Assembly (NCBI RefSeq): GCF_001611675.1
Contig: NZ_CP014766.1
Span: forward strand, 2,418,001-2,482,000
Length of the DNA stretch: 64,000 nt
From: Pontibacter akesuensis
Lineage (GTDB): Bacteria; Bacteroidota; Bacteroidia; Cytophagales; Hymenobacteraceae
Direction: 5' to 3'
The translations under genes and the position numbers were made by a program. Positions 49,193-57,656 of this stretch are shown piece after piece. Each line of letters begins with the position of its first letter. The first letter of the stretch is position 1. The notes under the pieces are model-generated. The model was given only the letters and a program-made list of their open reading frames with translations. It was not told the origin of the DNA and did not search any database.

Positions 49193-51397
49193 TTACAATA
49201 ACAACAACCCCTTCTCCCGCAGCTCAAACCAAGTGGGGGAGCTCATGAATTCTGCAAAATTCAGGTGCGCCTCGGCCGGATAGCTTTCCTCCAGTTGCTT
49301 TAATGTTGTGGCCGTGGTGCTTTCGGTGGTGATTGTCTGCAGCATGTCCAGCAGCCATTGCCCGATCACAGCTGTAGTTTTCACCTGGAAGTCCTCCCCC
49401 TTTTCGTAAAATGTTAGCACGCAACGCTCAATCGTCTGCCCTTTCTTGGCAATCATGGTGAATTCTATTTCCGGGATGCCGCCCAGCCACAGCACCCGCG
49501 CATTGCGGCGCTCCACATCCGGCTTCGGTGGTTGCTGCACGGCCTCGTAAATCAGGTTCTGATCGGTTTTCACACGTGGAACCTTGAAGTCAAACCAGAA
49601 AGAAAGCGGCTGCTCCAGAGCTACACCGTGCATGTAATTGTAGATGGCTTTGGCCAGTCCCTCGCCGAATAAGGAGTGGTCGGTGCCCTGCGGGTCGTCG
49701 TGCCAGAGGTCGTTGTTTGCGAAAGGGCCGTCTTCCGGTCCTACTTTCACCACGCCATACTTCTCCGGGTTCTTGCCCACCGGGCTGTGCGCCGTCATGC
49801 TGAAACGGTGCCAGTAACCCGACTGAATCACGCCGTTGACGAACAGCTGCCGCACCACTTCCAGGGAGTCAATCGTTTCCTGGGCTGTTTGGGTAGGAAA
49901 GCCATACATGAGGTAAGCGTGCACCATAATACCGGCTTGGGTAAACGCATCCGTTACGCGCGCCACCTGGTCGATGCTCACGCCCTTCTCCATCAGCTTC
50001 AGCAGCCGGTCGGAGGCTACCTCCAGGCCACCGGAAACGGCAATACAGCCAGAGGCAGCCAGCAGGCGGCACAGGTCCGGTGTAAATGTCTTCTCAAAGC
50101 GGATATTTCCCCACCAGCTGATCTTCACGCCACGCCGCAGCAGCTCAATGGCCATGTCACGGAGCGGGGCAGGAGGGGCGGCCTCATCCACAAAATGAAA
50201 GCCCGTTTGCCCGGTCTGCGCGATGATCTGCTCCATACGGTCTACCAGCAGGGTGGCCGGTGCCACATCGTAGCGATTAATGTAGTCTAGGGTGATGTCG
50301 CAGAAGGAGCAGCGCTTCCAGTAGCAGCCGTGGGCGATGGTGAGTTTGTTCCAGCGGCCGTCGCTCCAGAGGCGGTGCATCGGGTTAATCACGTCAATCA
50401 CCGAGAGGTACTCCTGCAGTTTCAGGTCGCTGTAGTCCGGTGTGCCGATCTCGTTGTGGGGCACGTCCGGGTCGGTGCTGCCGTTGATATATTGTACTTC
50501 GCCATCGGCAAGTATAAATGTGCGCTGCAGCTGCTCCACGTCGCGCTGGCCCTGCAGGTGCTCCAGCAGTTTCAGCCACGGGCCTTCGCCATCATCCAGC
50601 GTCACAAAGTCGATGTACTTGAACAGGCGCGGTTCGCGCAGGCTTCTAAGTTCGGTGTTGGGATACCCGCCGCCCATCATGGTCTTTATGTGCGGGTACT
50701 TCTCCTTGATGTATTTGGCCATACGCAGGCCTCCGTACAGATTACCCGGAAACGGTATCGACAGCCCCACTATACTTGGTTGCACCTGCTGCAGACGCTC
50801 CTCCAGCACTTCCAGCAGCATCTCGTCCACCAGGTTAGGCGCCAGTTGCAGGGCCTCTTCCATGGGATCGAAATGGGTGGCCGACATGGCCAGGCTGTCG
50901 GCGTAGCGGCTAAAGGCAAAGTAGGGGCAGATGGTTTCCTTGATCAGGTCGCCGAGGTCCTCTAAGTATAAAGTAGCCAGGTAGCGGGCGCGGTCGGAGA
51001 TGCCCATACTTCCGAAAGCCCAGTCGATGTCCTCTACCTGGTCGAAGCGCGAAGCCTCGGGCAGAAAGCGGCTGTAGGAGATCTGCTGAGCCAGTGTGCT
51101 GTCTTTGTTCTGCAGGAAACGAATAACCGGCTCAATTGTGTTCAGGTACTCACGCTTGAGGCGCAGCATGCGCAGGCTGTTGTCCGACAACTCAAAGTCA
51201 CCCGCTTCTATCGCCTCAAATATCTGCTTTAAGCCCGTGCGGGAAAACATTTTCAGGACAAGCTCAATGCCCATGTCTGCCTGCATTACCTCGTAGCCGC
51301 GCCCGCCCAAGAAGCCTTTCAGGTAGGCCGTTGCCGGGTACGGGGTATTCAGCTGGGTGAGTGGTGGCGTAAGAAGCAGTATGGTTGGCTTATCCAA
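49193..51397 (-). CDS. large B12-binding-domain radical SAM protein
   Basis: The 734-residue protein has an N-terminal cobalamin-binding-like Rossmann part (PTILLLTPPLTQLNTPYPAT, later VGLSIPFPGNLYGGLRMAKY and MMGGGYPNTELR) and a radical SAM domain in which the cluster motif reads GCYWKRCSFCD, spacing CX4CX2C, not the canonical CX3CX2C. The SAM barrel has FHFVDEAAPPAPL and AVSGGLEVASDRLLKLMEKG. The start is TTG 51397: an in-frame TGA lies three codons upstream and the next ATG is residue 38, inside the conserved fold. Substrate unknown; it stands alone. Confidence 0.88.
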   Translation of the reverse strand: MDKPTILLLTPPLTQLNTPYPATAYLKGFLGGRGYEVMQADMGIELVLKMFSRTGLKQIFEAIEAGDFELSDNSLRMLRLKREYLNTIEPVIRFLQNKDSTLAQQISYSRFLPEASRFDQVEDIDWAFGSMGISDRARYLATLYLEDLGDLIKETICPYFAFSRYADSLAMSATHFDPMEEALQLAPNLVDEMLLEVLEERLQQVQPSIVGLSIPFPGNLYGGLRMAKYIKEKYPHIKTMMGGGYPNTELRSLREPRLFKYIDFVTLDDGEGPWLKLLEHLQGQRDVEQLQRTFILADGEVQYINGSTDPDVPHNEIGTPDYSDLKLQEYLSVIDVINPMHRLWSDGRWNKLTIAHGCYWKRCSFCDITLDYINRYDVAPATLLVDRMEQIIAQTGQTGFHFVDEAAPPAPLRDMAIELLRRGVKISWWGNIRFEKTFTPDLCRLLAASGCIAVSGGLEVASDRLLKLMEKGVSIDQVARVTDAFTQAGIMVHAYLMYGFPTQTAQETIDSLEVVRQLFVNGVIQSGYWHRFSMTAHSPVGKNPEKYGVVKVGPEDGPFANNDLWHDDPQGTDHSLFGEGLAKAIYNYMHGVALEQPLSFWFDFKVPRVKTDQNLIYEAVQQPPKPDVERRNARVLWLGGIPEIEFTMIAKKGQTIERCVLTFYEKGEDFQVKTTAVIGQWLLDMLQTITTESTTATTLKQLEESYPAEAHLNFAEFMSSPTWFELREKGLLLL

Positions 51398-51587
51398 GGT
51401 AAATCAGAGTTAAAGTGTGCTATAAACAAGGCAGCAGCGTTGGGCACAAAAGTACAGATTATGCGACACAGTTGGTGCCTGACCTTATGCAACAGCTAGC
51501 CGTGGCTGGTAGTTCACGGGTATTTGGGCCTTCTCCAGTATGTTTATATTTAAGTATATTTTTTATGAAATATTTTATATTAAATAT

Positions 51588-51617
51588 TTTGTATCTTAGA
51601 TTAGTTTGTTATATTTG
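51588..51617 (+). promoter_or_regulatory. promoter of the 51682 gene
   Basis: TTTG (51588-51591), 18 bases and TATATTTG (51610-51617), one of the best matches in the window, set in a 60-base block that is almost pure A and T. Confidence 0.6.
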
Positions 51618-51629
51618 AATAGGAATTGA

Positions 51630-51677
51630 ATGCGCCCCTTACGCTTACCTTTCTTTGTCACACTCTTAACTGCTTGA
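51630..51677 (+). CDS. candidate 15-codon leader peptide
   Basis: ATG 51630 to TGA 51677 reads MRPLRLPFFVTLLTA. It begins about 12 bases after the promoter element and ends 4 bases before the next ATG. No attenuator hairpin is evident between the two frames, so translational coupling is more likely than attenuation. It may also be a chance frame. Confidence 0.25.
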   Translation: MRPLRLPFFVTLLTA

Positions 51678-51681
51678 GGCT

Positions 51682-51999
51682 ATGACTATAACTATACGAA
51701 AGAACATTCTGATGCTGCTGCATGTCATTCTTTTGGTTCTCGCTATACTTGCTTTAAACTGGCAGGACAAAGCAGTCGCCGGAAACGACGTGCGGAAGCC
51801 GGATCTGAAGGAGTCGATTGTGCGGGAAACAAGTGAAAGACAGGAGCCTGCCTGCTGCCTGCAGAAAGCAACGCACATAGCAGCGTTGAAGCAAGAAGCC
51901 AGTTTGGGTTTTGCCAGTTTCCTGGTCGGTGAGCCGCTCCTGCGCAAAAAGCAGCCTTGCCAGAAAACTATTGCCCTTCGCAGAATAGCCGTTTCCTGA
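51682..51999 (+). CDS. hypothetical protein with N-terminal membrane segment
   Basis: The 105-residue protein has one hydrophobic helix (residues 9-26, LMLLHVILLVLAILALNW) and a polar, basic remainder with a CC pair (EPACCLQKATHIAAL) and one further Cys. I recognise no family. A strong promoter before it and a 28-bp hairpin after it indicate a real transcript; the protein itself is less certain. Confidence 0.55.
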   Translation: MTITIRKNILMLLHVILLVLAILALNWQDKAVAGNDVRKPDLKESIVRETSERQEPACCLQKATHIAALKQEASLGFASFLVGEPLLRKKQPCQKTIALRRIAVS

Positions 52000-52009
52000 T
52001 TTTTGCTCC

Positions 52010-52070
52010 ATAAAAGCAGAACGGCCCCGGCCCACGATCATCTCGTGGGCCGGGGCCGTTCTGCTTTTAT
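52010..52070. terminator. 28-bp perfect GC-rich hairpin, bidirectional terminator
   Basis: Positions 52010-52037 pair without mismatch with 52043-52070 around a 5-base loop (core AGCAGAACGGCCCCGGCCCA). A runs and T runs flank it, so it serves both the 51682 gene and the convergent DUF2798 gene. It is the longest perfect stem I found. Confidence 0.92.
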
Positions 52071-52072
52071 AC

Positions 52073-52300
52073 TTATTTACGTATAAATCGGGCCACCACG
52101 TAGTTCACTCCAGGTATGATAGCCAGCACCGTCACTGCGATCATCACGAAGAAAACGAAAAAACTGCGCAGCCACCTGCCGAAAAAATCGGCACTTAGCC
52201 CAAACGTATAAAGCTGCAGGGCAGAGGCCAGCAAAAGGCTGATGAGCGCTATAAGCAGCAGCTTACGTCCTAACAGGGATTTAGGTAATCTTCTTTTCAT
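52073..52300 (-). CDS. DUF2798-like small membrane protein
   Basis: The 75-residue protein has two hydrophobic helices (residues about 14-33 and 45-68) and the pattern FFGRWLRSFFVFFVMIAVTV, IIPGVNYVVARFI, which fits DUF2798. Basic N- and C-termini suggest both lie in the cytoplasm. Function unknown. Confidence 0.75.
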   Translation of the reverse strand: MKRRLPKSLLGRKLLLIALISLLLASALQLYTFGLSADFFGRWLRSFFVFFVMIAVTVLAIIPGVNYVVARFIRK

Positions 52301-52351
52301 TCGTGCGGATGATCAACCCAAAGGTACAGCCACTGCCGGCACAATAAAAAA

Positions 52352-52522
52352 TCAGGAGTGCCCTTTTTCTGCCTCCTCGGCCTCTGTGCGCTCGCTCTGG
52401 CCTTTCTGTGCCTTCTCGGGTGGTGGCGACTGCTTGTCCTGCTGCACTTTCTGCACATCCGATGAGTCGTCTTTGGTGGTTTCCTGTGGCGGTTTTTGCT
52501 GATTGTTCTCTTTCATAGACAT
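52352..52522 (-). CDS. small hydrophilic, probably disordered protein
   Basis: A 56-codon frame from ATG 52522 (MSMKENNQQKPPQE) to TGA 52352; ATG 52516 is an alternative start. More than half of the residues are Gln, Glu, Lys, Pro or Asp, with no hydrophobic core. Composition resembles the 58438 and 58752 proteins. It is divergent from the 52669 lipoprotein gene. Reality rests on length, codon quality and the resemblance. Confidence 0.6.
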   Translation of the reverse strand: MSMKENNQQKPPQETTKDDSSDVQKVQQDKQSPPPEKAQKGQSERTEAEEAEKGHS

Positions 52523-52668
52523 TTTATATAAAGTGATGTAGGTGTGTACGGAAGGTGACTTTACGCGATGCGATTTTCAACTATAAGCCGCCGGGGGCCG
52601 TACATGTATAGAGTCGCTGGCCCCAAGGCTGGCGCCATGTACAACAGCATTAGCATAGGAAAACAGAT

Positions 52669-52995
52669 ATGAAAAAGATAAAATCAACTTTATTCACGAT
52701 AGCAGCCGCCACTGTAGCAGTGTTTGGAATGAGTGCCTGCGGTGATACCAGCGAACCGGGAGATACCTCGGTACAACAGGGTGAGTTTTACGAAGACCAG
52801 GGAGGCATGGTAGTGGAAGACGGTGAAGAGCAGGAGCGAACCCGAAGAGGAGACACCACGCAGGAAGCAGGGGAGCGCTACTATAACGATTCTGACCACG
52901 ACAGCCATAAGGCCAACGATGGAAAAGCCTTAGGCGATGGCGCTTACGATGGTAAAGGAAACGGTGTGGAGCGTGATGAAATAGACGGTCAATAG
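52669..52995 (+). CDS. acidic lipoprotein, hypothetical
   Basis: The 108-residue protein has a lipoprotein signal (FGMSAC near residue 24) and a mature part rich in Asp, Glu and Gly, such as YEDQGGMVVEDGEEQERTRR and ALGDGAYDGKGNGVERDEID. It contains no domain I know and is probably disordered; the DGxxDGxGxG phrases are weakly like calcium-binding loops, but this is speculative. A strong terminator follows. Confidence 0.7.
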   Translation: MKKIKSTLFTIAAATVAVFGMSACGDTSEPGDTSVQQGEFYEDQGGMVVEDGEEQERTRRGDTTQEAGERYYNDSDHDSHKANDGKALGDGAYDGKGNGVERDEIDGQ

Positions 52996-53013
52996 GCGCA
53001 TCAAAGTATAAAA

Positions 53014-53055
53014 CACAAAAAAGCCTGCCCCAGTAGTGAGGCAGGCTTTTTTGTG
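53014..53055. terminator. bidirectional terminator between the acidic lipoprotein and BtuG-like genes
   Basis: CACAAAAAAGCCTGCC pairs with GGCAGGCTTTTTTGTG (16 bp; 53014-53029 with 53040-53055). Confidence 0.92.
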
Positions 53056-53073
53056 CAAGTATAAATCCGCTAC

Positions 53074-54177
53074 TTAATTAAACACGAAACCATTCGGACC
53101 GATGCCTGCTCTGAAGCTATTTACCTGTGTGCCATCCGGCGAATACACATAAACGGTACCGTCGCCGGTAAAAGCACTCTTGGCGCCATAGATGTTGCCT
53201 GTTTCCGGGTCTACGCCCAGGCCATAAAAGCTTTTGTTGATGAGGCTGGTGCCGCTGAGGGTGGTGGCATTGGTACTTTGTGCAAAGGTTTTGCCATCGT
53301 AGTTAAAGTACAGCCTATCGCCTGATGCCATAATGGCCAAGTTGCTGGGACTGCTTTGATTGCTTCCGAACGTAAGCGTGCGTGCCACCGCGTTCGTAGC
53401 GGTATTGATAGCGATAAGTGCGCCAGGGGTTGTTTTGGAGTAATCCACTGACCAGTCAGCGTTGTAAACTGTTTTGCCGGCCGCCAGCACCCATAGCCTG
53501 TTTTGCTGGTCCAGTTCCAACTCCACAGGCCCATCCGATACGGTGATGTCTACTTCTTTTGTGTCCGTTAGTGTATTGATTACCGTTACCACATTAGAGC
53601 CACTGTTGGCTACATAAAGTTTGCCGTTTGCAATTAGCAGTTCCTCCGGCTGTGGTCCTACAGGTATGGTTTTAGTTACTTGCATGGTGTTCAGGTCGAT
53701 AACGGATACCTGACCTGGCTCGCCGTAAACTACCCATTCCGTTACATAACCTTTGTCTTCGTTTAGGGCAGTAAAGTAGCGGGGCTGCTTCAGATTTTCC
53801 AGCACCGCCTTTGTCTCAAACGTATACGCATCCACCACTTCAAGCTTGTTGCTGTTGTTTACTGTGATGTAGGCTAGGTCTTCCATTATGTCAAGGTCCA
53901 TCACTACATCGCCAAGTGGCCTGTCGGCATTAGCCTTGCTGAAAATATTGTTAATAACAGTATGGTTTGCGCTATCGCTTAGGAAAGAGATAGAGCCATT
54001 GGGAGTGCCGAAATTGCCCTCATTTAAGATAAATACTCCTTTCTGGTCGTATGGTCCGCGCAATTCAACTGGCGCCTCTGGCTCCACATTGTTGTCATCA
54101 CAACTGGTAAAGGTAAAGGCGCTTGTAAAAAGCGTGGCCGCTAAAAAGAAGTTGCGGAAGTAATTCTGTTTTTTCAT
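53074..54177 (-). CDS. BtuG-like surface lipoprotein, YncE-type beta-propeller
   Basis: The 367-residue lipoprotein (lipobox FTFTSC near residue 26) has an acidic linker and then propeller blades: KGVFILNEGNFGTPNGSISF, AYITVNNSNKLEVVDAYTFE, GQVSVIDLNTMQVTKTIPVG, KLYVANSGSNVVTVINTLTD. In gut Bacteroides a surface lipoprotein of this fold, BtuG, binds vitamin B12 with very high affinity and caps BtuB. Here the gene follows a TonB-dependent receptor gene by 33 bases, under a cobalamin riboswitch, which strongly supports the same role. The B12-binding residues cannot be confirmed by eye. Confidence 0.82.
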   Translation of the reverse strand: MKKQNYFRNFFLAATLFTSAFTFTSCDDNNVEPEAPVELRGPYDQKGVFILNEGNFGTPNGSISFLSDSANHTVINNIFSKANADRPLGDVVMDLDIMEDLAYITVNNSNKLEVVDAYTFETKAVLENLKQPRYFTALNEDKGYVTEWVVYGEPGQVSVIDLNTMQVTKTIPVGPQPEELLIANGKLYVANSGSNVVTVINTLTDTKEVDITVSDGPVELELDQQNRLWVLAAGKTVYNADWSVDYSKTTPGALIAINTATNAVARTLTFGSNQSSPSNLAIMASGDRLYFNYDGKTFAQSTNATTLSGTSLINKSFYGLGVDPETGNIYGAKSAFTGDGTVYVYSPDGTQVNSFRAGIGPNGFVFN

Positions 54178-54210
54178 TAGGATTTAGGTAAGTATAGCTA
54201 ATTAAATTAT

Positions 54211-56118
54211 TTAAGGTATGATAAAGCGCAGGCTGAACGTATAGCCCCGTGGTGGCATGGCACGGTAAGCCATGGTCTGGTACACCGCGTTCGTGGCATT
54301 ATCGGCCCGGAGCGTGAGCAGCAGGCGGTGCTGACCCAAGGATAAGTTTTTGCTTAGGGCGAAGTTCAAAAGCAGAAAGTCATCCAGGCTTGCTGTTTCG
54401 GAGTTGGATGTATAGCGCAGGCCGGTATAGTTCAGGTTGCCGAGCAAAGACCAGTTTTTATACCTGGCCTCTGTGGACAGCAATGCCTTGTGCAGCGGCA
54501 CGTACATTAACTGTTTGCCTTTGTCGCCAGTGCCTTCGTACACCTCCACCTGCTCAGAGGAAGTGTAGGTATAAGCGGCTGTTGTCTGGAGTTGAAGCTG
54601 CCCCAAAGTGGAGGTGGCCGAAGAACTCAGCTCCACACCCTTGCTCTCCACTTTCTGCAGGTTTGCGGGGCGCCAGCGGCCTGTCTCGTCCGGCGACCAC
54701 TGCAGCCAGTTGTCAATCTGCATCAGGTAAGCGGTGGCCTCTGTCTGAAGTATAGTCCAGCCTAAATCTGTTCGGTTGCCGAGGCCAAGTTCATAGTTCC
54801 AGCCTTTTTCGGGGCGTAGATCAGGGTTGCCTGCCCCGATCCAGAAGCGGTCGTTCAGGGTGGGCACCCGGTAGCTGGCGCTGATGTTGCCTTTTAACGC
54901 TAATAGCTCGTTATTGAATGGCTTATAGTTGAACCCAAAAGACGGTGTAAGCGGAGGATTGTATCCTTCCACAAAGGCCTGGCGCAGGTTCAGGCTTATC
55001 TGCAACGGCTCCACCGGATCGTAACGGAAAAGCGCAAAGGCTGATGCGCGCACTTCGTCCTGCTGGCCGGCATAGCCATCGTTTGTAGCCTGGAAGTACT
55101 GCAGGTTCAAACCGCCGCGCAAGCTCCAGCGTCTGCCGTAGGTATAGGTTTGCTCTGCCTGCAGCTGATAGGTGTCCACGTCTGATTCAGAGTCGGTGCT
55201 GCGGTCGGTGTAGTGCAGGTAATCATTAAAATACGCGGCCTTAACGGCTGTTTGCCCAAGCCAGCTATCGTGCTTGAACTCTGCCATCAGGCGCAGGCTC
55301 TCGTCCAGCTGGTTGGCGTCGGTGTCGGCAGAACCCATGGCGGGTTGCAACTCACGATCAGCAAAAGTATACCAGCCATGCAGCGCCACGCTGGTTTTGG
55401 GTGAGATTTCCCAAGCCAAATCCTGGGTGGTGCCATACTGGGCCACCGCCGCGTGCTGCTGCCTTGCCTCTGGCGTGCCAAACCGGCTGAGATCTTTAAA
55501 ATGATAATTATTCTCCGCCTGCAGGCCATATAGGCTCAGGCCATACTTCAGCTTTCTGCCACTGTAGCCCAGGCTGCCGCTTCCAAAGTATCTCTCGAAA
55601 CTGCCCACTTCCAGTTTCACATCTCCGCTAAACCCTTCCTGATTATATTCCGGAGAACTCAGCAAAACTGCGCCACCAATGGCGCCGCTGCCATAGTTCG
55701 CCGCCGCCGGGCCATACTGCACCGCCACATCGCCAAAGCCCGTAACCGGCAGTGTCGCAAAGTCTGTCTGACCAAGTGTGGCGGGGGCTATGTTCAGACC
55801 GTTCCAGAGCACAGCAGTCTGGGAGGCGTTGGTGCCCCTGAAGGCAACCGAGGATATGCCGCTGGCGCCATAGCTTTTAAAGTATAGCGGCGTGCGCGCC
55901 TGCAGGGCATCGGCTAGTGAGCCGGAGCTGTAGGTGCTCAGAAAGGCACTGTCTACCTGCGTGACGCGGCTACCCACCGTGTATACTTCGGTGGGCTTGC
56001 CGAAAATCTCCACGATGCCCAGGTGATAGGAGCTCGTATCCTGCTGCGCCACCGCCACAGGCGCAAGGCTACAGAGGCAGGCGCAAAGCCATACGTTCAG
56101 AAAAGGTAATTTTACCAC
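54211..56118 (-). CDS. btuB: TonB-dependent cobalamin receptor (BtuB type)
   Basis: The 635-residue protein has a signal peptide (CLCSLAPVAVAQ), a plug domain (LADALQARTPLYFKSYGASG, AVLWNGLNIAPATLGQTDFA, YGPAAANYGSGAIGGAVLL) and a beta-barrel ending in the Phe-containing strand YTFSLRFIIP. The signature RVPTLNDRFWIGAGNPDLRP is usual for siderophore/cobalamin receptors. The start is GTG 56118, because an in-frame TAA lies just upstream and no ATG fits. A cobalamin riboswitch about 110 bases upstream fixes the likely substrate. It is the first gene of a two-gene operon. Confidence 0.93.
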   Translation of the reverse strand: MVKLPFLNVWLCACLCSLAPVAVAQQDTSSYHLGIVEIFGKPTEVYTVGSRVTQVDSAFLSTYSSGSLADALQARTPLYFKSYGASGISSVAFRGTNASQTAVLWNGLNIAPATLGQTDFATLPVTGFGDVAVQYGPAAANYGSGAIGGAVLLSSPEYNQEGFSGDVKLEVGSFERYFGSGSLGYSGRKLKYGLSLYGLQAENNYHFKDLSRFGTPEARQQHAAVAQYGTTQDLAWEISPKTSVALHGWYTFADRELQPAMGSADTDANQLDESLRLMAEFKHDSWLGQTAVKAAYFNDYLHYTDRSTDSESDVDTYQLQAEQTYTYGRRWSLRGGLNLQYFQATNDGYAGQQDEVRASAFALFRYDPVEPLQISLNLRQAFVEGYNPPLTPSFGFNYKPFNNELLALKGNISASYRVPTLNDRFWIGAGNPDLRPEKGWNYELGLGNRTDLGWTILQTEATAYLMQIDNWLQWSPDETGRWRPANLQKVESKGVELSSSATSTLGQLQLQTTAAYTYTSSEQVEVYEGTGDKGKQLMYVPLHKALLSTEARYKNWSLLGNLNYTGLRYTSNSETASLDDFLLLNFALSKNLSLGQHRLLLTLRADNATNAVYQTMAYRAMPPRGYTFSLRFIIP

Positions 56119-56227
56119 TACAGTTCGTGCTTACATCCCGAAGCATGCAAACAGGTACAAAGGCAGGAACAGCTAGCGCTATAAAGCGGAGGCCGTGCAG
56201 CTTTTCACCCGAAAGCATACGACAAAT

Positions 56228-56412
56228 ACGTGTCGGACTGGCAGGTATCCTGGCTCTCTTCAGCTTGCCCGCCTTCCCATACCGCAAAGCAGTACAGTGG
56301 CGTTGGTAATGGGCAAGCCCTTTTTAGAAGATTACAGTTGCGGGTACAGCGCAGGTTTTTCACCTGTTTCCCTTTTAAACACATCGCTACGGAAGCAGCG
56401 ACGGTCACCAAT
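56228..56412 (-). ncRNA. cobalamin (AdoCbl) riboswitch controlling btuB
   Basis: Read on the minus strand the leader has the conserved elements of the family in order: an AACAGGTGAAAAACCTG stem, the ACCCGCAACTGTAATC segment, GGGCAAGCCC-like pairing around TTGCCCATTACCAACGCCACTG, GGTATGGGAAGGCGGGC and the B12 box AGCCAGGATACCTGCC (56255-56240). This should bind adenosyl- or related cobalamin and turn off btuB and the lipoprotein gene. The ends given are approximate. Confidence 0.92.
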
Positions 56413-56418
56413 CTGGTA

Positions 56419-56426
56419 CAAAAGTA
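56419..56426 (-). promoter_or_regulatory. -7 promoter element TACTTTTG of the riboswitch-btuB transcript
   Basis: An exact TAnnTTTG match on the minus strand directly upstream of the riboswitch aptamer, as expected for a riboswitch near the transcript start. Confidence 0.5.
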
Positions 56427-56437
56427 GTGAATAATTA

Positions 56438-56529
56438 ATAATGAGGAATGATTAATGAGAAGCTTCGCTCAATTTTGCAGCTTGTGCGTAAAGAGGCAGA
56501 GTTATTACACATTATTCATTCCTCATTAT
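56438..56529. repeat. 92-bp segment with 14-bp terminal inverted repeats
   Basis: ATAATGAGGAATGA (56438-56451) is repeated in exact inverse at 56516-56529. The interior contains GAAGCTTCGC, a word also present as its complement in a hairpin by the hpf stop (28961-28972), there too flanked by AT-rich ATTCATAATT-like words. It may be a small non-autonomous palindromic element between btuB and the glycosylase gene. Confidence 0.4.
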
Positions 56530-56540
56530 CAATTGCCAAC

Positions 56541-57140
56541 ATGAAGCTGCCGAAGTCTTTTTATACCCGCCCTGATGTGGTGCACCTGGCACAGGAGCTG
56601 CTGGGTAAGTATGTGTATACTTGTGTGAACGGTATGCTGACAGGCGGCATGATCGTGGAGACGGAGGCTTACTCGGGCCAGAACGATAAGGCCTGTCATG
56701 CGCACCTGAACCGCCGCACCAAGCGCACCGAGATCATGTACCACGAGGGCGGGGTGGCCTACGTATACCTGGTGTACGGCATTTACCACCTGTTCAACAT
56801 CATTACCAACACTGAGGGAAACGCCGATGCCGTGCTGGTGCGGGCTATTGAGCCGGAAGTGGGAGTGGAGGAAATGCTGCTGCGGCGTGGCATGGCAAGT
56901 ATAAAACCAAACCTGACGGCAGGCCCCGGTGTGCTTAGCATTGCGCTGGGCATCGACAAGAAACTCTACGGCGCCGACCTCACCGGCAGCACCATCTGGC
57001 TCGAAGACAAAGGCATCACCATTCCCCCGGAGCAGATCGTCTCCGGCCCGCGTATCGGAATAGACTATGCCGAAGAGGACGCGCTCCTGCCCTGGCGCTT
57101 TTGGGTGAAGGGAAACAAATGGGTAAGCAAGAAGAAGTAG
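56541..57140 (+). CDS. DNA-3-methyladenine glycosylase, AAG/MPG family
   Basis: The 199-residue protein has the AAG fold landmarks: FYTRPDVVHLAQELLGKYV, the catalytic Glu in GMIVETEAYSGQNDKACHA, RNAxMY-like TEIMYHEGGVAYVYLVYG and the C-terminal ISGPRIGIDYA-like motif (as VSGPRIGIDYAEED) followed by PWRFWVKGN. It removes alkylated purines in base-excision repair. ATG 56541 is the family start (MKLPKSFYTRP); an in-frame extension would run through the inverted-repeat segment. Confidence 0.94.
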   Translation: MKLPKSFYTRPDVVHLAQELLGKYVYTCVNGMLTGGMIVETEAYSGQNDKACHAHLNRRTKRTEIMYHEGGVAYVYLVYGIYHLFNIITNTEGNADAVLVRAIEPEVGVEEMLLRRGMASIKPNLTAGPGVLSIALGIDKKLYGADLTGSTIWLEDKGITIPPEQIVSGPRIGIDYAEEDALLPWRFWVKGNKWVSKKK

Positions 57141-57231
57141 GAAGTGCTGGAGATGTAGCCACAGGCATTCCTACTCCCTATGGCTAGGGAACACAGCTAC
57201 GCTATAGGATGTGGTGCTGGTATAGCGGCCC

Positions 57232-57435
57232 TTAAGAATTAGCCTTCCTGAGCGATGCGAACTTGAAGAAGAAAATGAGTGGCCCGATAACTGGTAGAAA
57301 CATTGTTCCGGCCAGCCAGACAAGCTTTTGGTTCGACTGTAACCTGTTAGTCACCAAAATTACGATCCAGGCGGCAAGAAATAATAAAACAGCGGCGGCA
57401 TTAAGGAGCATCCAAGTAGTTAATGCTAACGACAT
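57232..57435 (-). CDS. PLDc_N-domain small membrane protein
   Basis: The 67-residue protein has two hydrophobic helices (residues about 10-30 and 39-57) separated by a basic loop, RLQSNQKLVWLAGTMFLPVI, which fits the PLD nuclease N-terminal (cardiolipin synthase N-terminal) domain, here as a stand-alone protein. Function unknown. It is a single gene. Confidence 0.75.
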   Translation of the reverse strand: MSLALTTWMLLNAAAVLLFLAAWIVILVTNRLQSNQKLVWLAGTMFLPVIGPLIFFFKFASLRKANS

Positions 57436-57656
57436 AAGTTTGTTTTTAAGAGGAGGTGAATCAGGTATATGCGCAGGATATTTACCTGCATCCTATCAAA
57501 GATAGAAAAATTCAAAGAAATAGCAAGTGTTATGTATCCACCGGAACACTGTCCTGTCGAAAGTATGTGCTGATGCCCTTGAAGAAAACAAACGTGCTCC
57601 TGAAAAGTACCGACACCATAATCGGTAGGAGTTACTTGAAGTAGTTTTGACGGTAC

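Noticed and set aside
56069..56287. A 72-codon minus-strand frame between the riboswitch and btuB
   Set aside because: It overlaps both the B12 box of the riboswitch and the btuB signal peptide, and has no family.
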